Below are positions 52,535 to 57,546 of a stretch of 57,546 nt of DNA, one piece after another. The notes beneath the pieces are model-generated. The model was not told where the DNA came from. It did no database searches and saw nothing but the letters and a program-made list of their open reading frames with translations. The position numbers and the translations under genes were made by a program. Within the stretch, counting starts at the first letter, position 1; each line of letters starts with the position of its first letter. This DNA is from Sphingomonadaceae bacterium (GTDB lineage: Bacteria; Pseudomonadota; Alphaproteobacteria; Sphingomonadales; Sphingomonadaceae): assembly GCA_947463325.1 (NCBI GenBank), contig CANHQT010000011.1, forward strand, positions 1 to 57,546, written 5' to 3'.

Positions 52535-53206
52535 TCAGAAATTCACGTCCGAATAATGGGGCGGGGGGAGCAACGGCCCCATCCGCTCATCGAGCAGCGG
52601 GCGGAAGCTGGGGCGGCTTTTCAGCGTCGCATACCAGTCCCGCACCGTGTCATGCCCGGTCCAGTCAATCCCGCCGAGATAGTCGGCGACAGAGATATGG
52701 GCCGCAGCGGCGAGGTCGGCCATGGTCAGCGTCGTGCCGGTCAGCCAGCGGTGATGGTCGAGCTGTGCGCCGATCATTTCCATATGCTCGGTCGCTGCAC
52801 GCATCGAATGGCGCAGCATCGTCGCATCGGGTGCCTGGCGGTAGAACAGCCGCTTGATCATCTTTTCCTGGAGCAGCGGCGCGCCCACCTCGGCGTAGAA
52901 TTTGCTGTCGAACCAGGCGACCAGCCGGCGGATTTCGGCGCGCTGCGCGGCACTGCCGGCAAACAGCGGCTTGGCGGGTTCGCTCTCTTCGAAAAATTCG
53001 CAGATCGCCACCGAATCGGACAGGGTGATGTCCCGCGCCGTATCGAGCATCGCGGGCGTGCGTCCGGCCAGGTTGATGTCGCGGAAACCGGGGCGCTGCT
53101 CCCAGGGATGCTCGAGCACCAGATCATAAGCGATGCCCTTTTCACCGAGCAGCAGGCGCACCTTGCGGCTGAACGGACAGAGCGGGAATTGGTAAAGCTG
53201 CCACAT
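52535..53206 (-). CDS. Glutathione S-transferase family protein
   Basis: A 223-residue protein with a thioredoxin-fold N-terminal domain (YQFPLCPFSRKVRLLLGEKGIAYDLV, residues 4-29). The cis-Pro region is GRTPAM and DSVAICEFFEES binds the gamma-glutamyl end of glutathione. A helical C-terminal domain follows. The CPFS motif gives a Cys where Ser- or Tyr-type GSTs have their catalytic residue, so it may act in thiol transfer or dehalogenation-like reactions. Substrate unknown. Confidence 0.9.
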   Translation of the reverse strand: MWQLYQFPLCPFSRKVRLLLGEKGIAYDLVLEHPWEQRPGFRDINLAGRTPAMLDTARDITLSDSVAICEFFEESEPAKPLFAGSAAQRAEIRRLVAWFDSKFYAEVGAPLLQEKMIKRLFYRQAPDATMLRHSMRAATEHMEMIGAQLDHHRWLTGTTLTMADLAAAAHISVADYLGGIDWTGHDTVRDWYATLKSRPSFRPLLDERMGPLLPPPHYSDVNF

Positions 53207-53311
53207 GCCGCCCTGCCTAATGCGGGAAGGGGCGTGATGGAAGCGTCTGTCCTTTGAAAAACTGGGGACAATTTCCGAAACGGCTGTGCCCCGAACCGCA
53301 AAGGGGGATGA

Positions 53312-53746
53312 TCAGCGACGCGCAGCCTCGCGCGCGTCGGCAATGCGGGCCCGCCATTGTGCTGCCATGTCGCGGGCCATGGCGGTGAGGACGGGCAGGG
53401 CGACCGCGAGATCGCGAGCCGCCGCTCCGGCCACTGTGCCGGCAACTCTCGCTTCCTCGCCGGCCCGCTCGGGCAGGTTGCCGTCAGCGTCGGTGAGGTC
53501 GCCCAGCGTGCTGTCCTCGTCCGCATAGGGCAGGGCATCGGGATCAATCCGGCGCAGTGGTTCCAGCATCGGCCCCACCGGCATGGCCATCAGCATCGCA
53601 AGGCTGCGTTCGATCACCTCGGCCCCGGCCTCGATCGCGGCCCGGTTGTCGATGGCCTCCAGCGCCTGGACGGCATCCGTCTGTGCGGATGCGGGTGCAG
53701 TCAGGGCAAGCGCGGCAAAGGCGGCGATGGCAAGCGGACGGCGCAT
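53312..53746 (-). CDS. Secreted hypothetical protein, Ala-rich
   Basis: A 144-residue protein with a standard signal peptide (residues 1-22, cleavage after ASAQ likely). The mature region is acidic and helical: VQALEAIDNRAAIEAGAEVIERSLAM and a second half AGEEARVAGTVAGAAARDLAVALPVLTAMARDMAAQW. No family recognised. Codon use and signal peptide support a real gene. It stands alone between the glutathione transferase and the CPYC membrane protein on the same strand. Confidence 0.72.
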   Translation of the reverse strand: MRRPLAIAAFAALALTAPASAQTDAVQALEAIDNRAAIEAGAEVIERSLAMLMAMPVGPMLEPLRRIDPDALPYADEDSTLGDLTDADGNLPERAGEEARVAGTVAGAAARDLAVALPVLTAMARDMAAQWRARIADAREAARR

Positions 53747-53837
53747 GATATCTGGTCCTCGAACAAGCGGCGCTGGGCTGCGAACGCCGTCGCCCTAGGC
53801 GCATCAAGCTTTCATGATGCTGAACGGGCGCGCATGA

Positions 53838-54257
53838 TCATGGGGCGGGTTGCTCTGCTTCCCGGCGGTAAGGCTGTGACCACAGGATCATCAGCAGCGC
53901 GGTGAGGATGAACAGCGCAAATCCGGACAACAGCCAGGGGTGGATGTACCACCTCTCGCCCCAGTCAAAAGTGCCCTGCTGCATCCTGAGGATGTGATTG
54001 AAATTCTGGTTGGCGGCCACCACCAGCCCCAGCACGCCCACGGTGCTGCCGGTCATGCGCAGGATCCAGTGGTGGTAAAAAGGCAGCAACAGGATCACGC
54101 CGATCACCCCGATGGCGCTGCGCTGCACCCGGCAATAGGGGCATTGATAAACCCACTCGGCCAAATCCATCCCCCACGTCGCCAGCGACACAATGATCGC
54201 CAGTACGCCCAGAAATATGCGGTTCTTTTCCAGGAAGTCGGCGGCAAAAGGCGACAT
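53838..54257 (-). CDS. Membrane protein with a CPYC motif, function unknown
   Basis: A 139-residue integral membrane protein with four helices (about residues 11-27, 45-60, 64-80, 106-128). A CPYC redox-type motif sits in the loop after helix 1 (WVYQCPYCRVQR, near residue 36). This recalls DsbB-like or vitamin K reductase-like thiol proteins, but the overall length and single cysteine pair do not match DsbB. The start at 54257 follows a GGGAGGG ribosome site; longer upstream starts lack one. tRNA-Leu lies upstream on the same strand. Confidence 0.72.
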   Translation of the reverse strand: MSPFAADFLEKNRIFLGVLAIIVSLATWGMDLAEWVYQCPYCRVQRSAIGVIGVILLLPFYHHWILRMTGSTVGVLGLVVAANQNFNHILRMQQGTFDWGERWYIHPWLLSGFALFILTALLMILWSQPYRREAEQPAP

Positions 54258-54380
54258 GGGCAAACCCTCCCGATGTGACATTGTTACGCGGACGATAGGT
54301 CGCGCGCCCGGACAGGGCAATGCCGGATAGGAAAGGGGCGAAGAACGACTTCGCACTGCGCTTTCGGGATTTCGCTGTCA

Positions 54381-54401
54381 CCTTCGTCCCCCGGACGAAG
54401 G
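54381..54401. terminator. Stem-loop downstream of tRNA-Leu
   Basis: A 9-bp perfect stem (CCTTCGTCC with GGACGAAGG) with a 3-nt loop lies 12 bp beyond the tRNA 3' end on the minus strand. It lacks a T-run, like the other hairpins in this window. It is a likely end or processing signal for the tRNA transcript. Confidence 0.5.
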
Positions 54402-54413
54402 ATGAAAGGGAAA

Positions 54414-54500
54414 TGGTGCCCAGAAGAGGACTCGAACCTCCACGCCCTTGCGAGCGCCAGCACCTGAAGCTGGTGCGTCTACCAATTCCGCCATCTGGGC
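54414..54500 (-). tRNA. tRNA-Leu(CAG)
   Basis: An 87-nt class II tRNA with encoded CCA at 54416-54414. The acceptor arm pairs GCCCAGA with TCTGGGC, the D arm contains AATTGGTAGACGC, and the anticodon loop is TTCAGGT with anticodon CAG (complement at 54464-54466). The long variable arm carries CGCTCGCAAGGGCG. The T arm is GAGG-TTCGAGT-CCTC. It reads CTG, the dominant leucine codon in this GC-rich genome. Confidence 0.96.
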
Positions 54501-54517
54501 ACGGGGTAGGCGGCGGC

Positions 54518-54546
54518 GCTTAGCGGTGGGGGCGCGGGCTTGTCAA
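54518..54546 (-). promoter_or_regulatory. Probable promoter of tRNA-Leu
   Basis: On the minus strand TTGACA (54546-54541) is followed after 17 bp by CTAAGC (54523-54518), 17 bp before the tRNA 5' end. The -35 is perfect and the -10 is degenerate, as is usual for GC-rich alphaproteobacterial stable-RNA promoters. Confidence 0.55.
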
Positions 54547-54674
54547 CATCGCTGGTCGGCTTTTCCCGGCCAAAGCTTGTAAAGCGCGCGGTCAGCGGGT
54601 TTCTCCCCTTGCTTCGCGCGCGCAGACACGCATATGCGCGTGGCATTGCTGCCCAACCGGAAATTGATGGTGCC

Positions 54675-55631
54675 ATGACTGCTTCTGCTGCCCCCCGCCT
54701 TGATGGCAAGCTTGTTACCCTGGTCGGTGGCGGCGGTTTCTTGGGGCGCCATGCCGCAGAGGCGCTGATGCGCGCCGGTGCGCGTGTGCGTATCGCGCAG
54801 CGCCATCCAAAGCGCGCGTTCGAAGTGCGCGCGCTCGCCAACCTTGGGCAGGTGCAGTTCGCCGCTGTCGATGCGACCCGCGCTGACGCCGTCGCCCGCG
54901 TCGTCACAGGCAGCGATGCGGTGGTCAACTTCGTTGGCATCCTCAAGGGGGATTTCGATCGCTTTCATGTCGATGTCGCCCGCAATGTGGCCCAGGCGGC
55001 GCAGTCTGCCGGTGCGGCCATGCTCCAGATGTCCGCAATCGGCGCGGATGCCGGCAGCCCCTCGGCCTATGGGCGCAGCAAAGCAGCCGGCGAAGCGGCT
55101 GTGCGCGCCGCCCATGCCGGTGCGATCATCCTGCGCCCCTCGATCGTGTTCGGGCGCGGCGACCAGTTTGTGAACCGCTTTGCCGGGCTGCTCAGCATGG
55201 CCCCGGTGATGCCGGTGGTGGCACCGCACACCAAATTCCAGCCGGTGTTTGTCGGTGATGTGGCGGATGCGGTGCGCGCTGCGCTGGCTGATCCCGCGCA
55301 TGCGGGGCGCACCTATGAACTTGGCGGGCCGCAGATCCTGACCATGCGGGAATTGCTGGAATGGATTGCCAAGTCCATCGGCCGTTCGCCGCTCTTGATC
55401 GATATGCCGGATGTGCTGGCTGGCGCGATGGCGAGCGCGACCGGCTGGCTGCCCGGCGCTCCGATCACGGCTGATCAATGGGCCATGCTGTCGCGCGACA
55501 ATGTGGTTGCCGCCGGCATGCCCGGTTTGGCGGACCTCGGCGTGGTGCCCACTTCGCTCGATGCGGTCGCTGCCGGCTGGCTCGACATCTATCGCCGTCA
55601 CGGCCGTTTCACGGGCAAGGCTGCCGCCTGA
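54675..55631 (+). CDS. NDUFA9-like complex I-associated NAD(P)-binding protein
   Basis: A 318-residue atypical short-chain dehydrogenase of the NDUFA9 group. The N-terminal Rossmann motif is LVTLVGGGGFLGRHAAEALMRAGARVRIAQR. SDAVVNFVGILKGDFDRFHVDVARNVAQAA and LQMSAIGADAGSPSAYGRSKAAGEAAV (with the YxxxK pair) follow, then ILRPSIVFGRGDQFVNRFAGLL and HTKFQPVFVGDVADAV. In mitochondria NDUFA9 is a complex I accessory subunit that binds NADPH. The ATG at 54675 fits family length; the frame extends 45 codons upstream. uppP follows after 42 bp. Confidence 0.9.
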   Translation: MTASAAPRLDGKLVTLVGGGGFLGRHAAEALMRAGARVRIAQRHPKRAFEVRALANLGQVQFAAVDATRADAVARVVTGSDAVVNFVGILKGDFDRFHVDVARNVAQAAQSAGAAMLQMSAIGADAGSPSAYGRSKAAGEAAVRAAHAGAIILRPSIVFGRGDQFVNRFAGLLSMAPVMPVVAPHTKFQPVFVGDVADAVRAALADPAHAGRTYELGGPQILTMRELLEWIAKSIGRSPLLIDMPDVLAGAMASATGWLPGAPITADQWAMLSRDNVVAAGMPGLADLGVVPTSLDAVAAGWLDIYRRHGRFTGKAAA

Positions 55632-55673
55632 TCGGCACGGTCGCCTGCATTTCGACATGAAGGGGGACTGCCG

Positions 55674-56477
55674 GTGAGCGGCGATATCTGGACGGCGATC
55701 ATCCTCGGTATCGTCGAAGGGCTAACCGAATTCCTGCCGGTCTCCTCGACCGGGCATCTCATCCTCGGCGGCGAATTGCTCGGCTTTACCGACTCAAGCT
55801 CGGTCACCTTCAAGATTGCGATCCAGCTCGGCGCCATCCTCGCGGTGCTGGTGGTCTACTGGCAGCGATTCTGGAATGTCGGGATGGGCCTGCTCGCCCG
55901 CGATGCGGATTCGATCGCTTTCACCCGCAACATCCTGATCGGCTTCTTTCCCGCAATGGTTGTCGGCGCTCTCGCCTATGAAGCGATCCGCGCCGTGCTG
56001 CAGTCGCCGGAGGTGGTGGCGATAGCGCTGATCCTCGGCGGCATTGCGATCCTCGCCATCGAACGCATGGTAAAGGTGGTGCGTATTGAAAGCGTTGAGG
56101 CGATGCCGCTGCGCACCGCTGTCGCCATCGGCGCGGTGCAGTGCATTGCGATGATCCCGGGCGTCAGCCGCTCCGGCGCGACCATCCTGGGCGCGCTGCT
56201 GATGGGGGTGGAACGCAAGACCGCGGCAGAGTTCAGCTTCTTTCTTGCCGTGCCGACGATGGCGGGCGCGACGGTGTACGCACTCTACAAGGATCGCGAC
56301 CTGCTCTCCGCCGATGATCTGGGCATGATCGGTATCGGGTTCGGCTGCGCCTTCCTTGTCGCGCTGGTGGTGGTCAAGGCGTTCGTGGCGATCGTCGCCC
56401 GCCACGGGTTCGCGCCCTTCGCCTGGTATCGCATCGTGGTCGGCAGCGCGGCGCTGATCTGGCTGACCTTGAGATAG
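55674..56477 (+). CDS. uppP: Undecaprenyl-diphosphatase
   Basis: A 267-residue membrane enzyme of the BacA/UppP family that recycles the lipid carrier for peptidoglycan and surface polysaccharide synthesis. The two signature regions are present: GIVEGLTEFLPVSSTGHLIL (residues 12-31, with the catalytic Glu and Ser) and PGVSRSGATILGALLMGVERKTAAEFSFFLAVPTM (about residues 161-195, catalytic Arg). Seven to eight helices surround them. The start is a GTG with an AAGGGGGA ribosome site 7 nt upstream. The gene probably shares a transcript with the NDUFA9-like gene. Confidence 0.96.
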   Translation: MSGDIWTAIILGIVEGLTEFLPVSSTGHLILGGELLGFTDSSSVTFKIAIQLGAILAVLVVYWQRFWNVGMGLLARDADSIAFTRNILIGFFPAMVVGALAYEAIRAVLQSPEVVAIALILGGIAILAIERMVKVVRIESVEAMPLRTAVAIGAVQCIAMIPGVSRSGATILGALLMGVERKTAAEFSFFLAVPTMAGATVYALYKDRDLLSADDLGMIGIGFGCAFLVALVVVKAFVAIVARHGFAPFAWYRIVVGSAALIWLTLR

Positions 56478-56506
56478 TCAACTTGTAGGACATTTCCAAC
56501 AGGCCT

Positions 56507-56537
56507 TGCCGGGCGATGTGAGGATCACCCCCCGGCA
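56507..56537 (+). terminator. Weak stem-loop in the uppP-gltD intergenic region
   Basis: TGCCGGG and CCCGGCA pair around a 17-nt loop, 29 bp after the uppP stop. The loop is large and only a short ATTTTG stretch follows, so termination is only possible. The remaining 130 bp to gltD presumably carries the glutamate synthase promoter, but no clear -35/-10 pair is seen. Confidence 0.35.
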
Positions 56538-56667
56538 GCTGTAGGATTTTGTCAATGTAATTGCCCTTTATTGCGTGACGCCCGTGACAGCGGCTGTCCG
56601 TTTCGCCATCAGATCATCGGCTGCGTGGGACGCGGCCTTCCTGAATGCGAAGAAGGACGGGTAAGCG

Positions 56668-57546
56668 ATGGCCGACGGCGGCATGCTGCAATTCGTGGAT
56701 AAGGCGCAGCGCTATCCAGCGAAGCGTGAGCCCGATTTGCGTGCACAGGATTTTGCGGAGATCGCTGCGCGCTATGACGATGCGTTGGCCGCTGAACAGT
56801 CGGCCCGCTGCTCGCAATGCGGTGTGCCCTATTGCTCGGTGCACTGCCCGCTGCACAACCACATCCCGGACTGGCTCCGCCTCGCCGCTGAAGGGCGGCT
56901 AGAGGAAGCCTATGAACTCTCCAACGCCACATCGACCATGCCGGAAATCTGCGGCCGCATCTGCCCGCAGGACCGGCTGTGCGAAGGCAATTGCGTCATC
57001 GAATTCTCCGGCCACGGCGCAGTCACCATCGGCAGCGTGGAAAAATACATCACCGATACGGCATGGGAACGCGGCTGGGTGCAGCCGCTGGTTCCGGGCA
57101 AGCCGACCGGCAAATCAATCGGCATCATCGGCGCCGGGCCGGCTGGGCTGACCGCGGCGGAATATCTGCGCGTCGCCGGGCATGATGTGACGGTCTATGA
57201 CCGGCACGACCGCGCCGGCGGCCTGCTCACTTATGGGATCCCCGGTTTCAAGCTCGAAAAGCCGGTGGTGATGCGCCGCATCGAACGGCTCGAAGCCGGC
57301 GGCATTGCCATCCGCCTTGGCTTCGAAATTGGTCGTGATGCCACCCTTTCCGAACTTCAGTCGCGGCACGATGCGCTGCTGGTGGCGACCGGCGTCTATA
57401 AGGCGCGCGCGCTGACCGCGCCGGGGGATGACGCACAGGGCGTGCATGAGGCGCTCGACTATCTCATCGCTTCCAACCGCGTCGGCTTCGGGGACAATGT
57501 GCCGGCCTTTGCCGATGGTACCCTCAATGCTGCGGGCAAGCATGTC
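56668..57546 (+). CDS. gltD: Glutamate synthase small subunit, 3'-truncated by the window edge
   Basis: The first 293 residues of an NADPH-dependent glutamate synthase beta subunit. The N-terminal iron-sulfur segment has the cysteine clusters CSQCGVPYCSVHCPLHNHIP (near residues 48-67) and CGRICPQDRLCEGNC. The FAD motif SIGIIGAGPAGLTAAEYL comes near residue 151. RAGGLLTYGIPGFKLEK and LLVATGVYKARAL follow. It supplies electrons from NADPH to the large subunit for conversion of glutamine and 2-oxoglutarate to two glutamates. The ATG at 56668 has a GGACGGGTAAG ribosome site. The gene continues past the right edge. Confidence 0.94.
   Translation, partial: MADGGMLQFVDKAQRYPAKREPDLRAQDFAEIAARYDDALAAEQSARCSQCGVPYCSVHCPLHNHIPDWLRLAAEGRLEEAYELSNATSTMPEICGRICPQDRLCEGNCVIEFSGHGAVTIGSVEKYITDTAWERGWVQPLVPGKPTGKSIGIIGAGPAGLTAAEYLRVAGHDVTVYDRHDRAGGLLTYGIPGFKLEKPVVMRRIERLEAGGIAIRLGFEIGRDATLSELQSRHDALLVATGVYKARALTAPGDDAQGVHEALDYLIASNRVGFGDNVPAFADGTLNAAGKHV

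Overview
The window (57.5 kb, GC-rich, about 64% by eye) is chromosomal DNA from an alphaproteobacterium. It is most probably a member of the Sphingomonadales. The evidence is the alphaproteobacterial housekeeping set (ATP12-type F1 chaperone, NDUFA12- and NDUFA9-like complex I proteins, the NDUFA12-DUF2155-aat neighbourhood, DUF3297), the XrtA/PEP-CTERM regulators PrsK/PrsR with their TIGR03013-type sugar transferase, and the number of acyl-CoA genes. I see no prophage, insertion-sequence transposase, CRISPR array or rRNA. Two tRNA genes are present, tRNA-Gln(CTG) and tRNA-Leu(CAG).

Layout. 1-1.9 kb: the end of an acyl-CoA synthetase and a crotonase. 1.9-5.6 kb: a tightly overlapping minus-strand operon crcB, RluC-type pseudouridine synthase, PaiB-like, HAD phosphatase, small membrane protein, ATP12. 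5.6-9.6 kb: PilZ protein, ferredoxin-NADP reductase, tRNA-Gln, acyl-CoA dehydrogenase and enoyl-CoA hydratase. 9.6-12.8 kb: a dispersed palindromic repeat, telA/xpaC-like pair and a BASS-family transporter. 12.9-15.1 kb: typA and a DUF3297 gene. 15.1-20.1 kb (minus): CHAP hydrolase, a PAS-GGDEF-EAL protein and a fatty acyl-AMP ligase. 20.2-23.0 kb: recX, DUF192, NDUFA12-like and DUF2155 genes, with aat convergent and overlapping. 23.1-29.9 kb: an overlapping four-gene exopolysaccharide/PEP-CTERM regulatory cluster. 29.9-36.2 kb: GntR regulator, nitroreductase, POT peptide transporter, two exported amidohydrolase-family proteins (the second without metal ligands) and NnrU. 36.2-39.0 kb: aldo/keto reductase, nuclease and dicarboxylate symporter.

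39.1-50.1 kb is an acyl-CoA and leucine-catabolism region: acyl-CoA synthetase, CHASE/HWE histidine kinase, isovaleryl-CoA dehydrogenase, and both subunits of methylcrotonyl-CoA carboxylase. The carboxylase genes are separated by an AT-rich foreign-looking gene, a 24-codon relic of a second mccA 5' end, and an O-acyltransferase. This records an insertion or replacement event that kept stop/start overlaps at each junction. 50.1-50.8 kb is the only long gene-free stretch. It carries a consensus sigma-70 promoter (TTGACA-N17-TATACA), followed by about 300 nt that can fold into a compact RNA with a loop pseudoknot; I cannot assign it to a known class. 50.8-57.5 kb holds phytanoyl-CoA dioxygenase-like, ubiG, glutathione transferase, two small hypotheticals, tRNA-Leu, an NDUFA9-like gene, uppP and the start of gltD.

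The most unusual material is the structured-RNA locus at 50.19-50.53 kb and the interrupted mcc operon at 45.7-48.2 kb. All family names come from motif recognition by eye; no database search was run.
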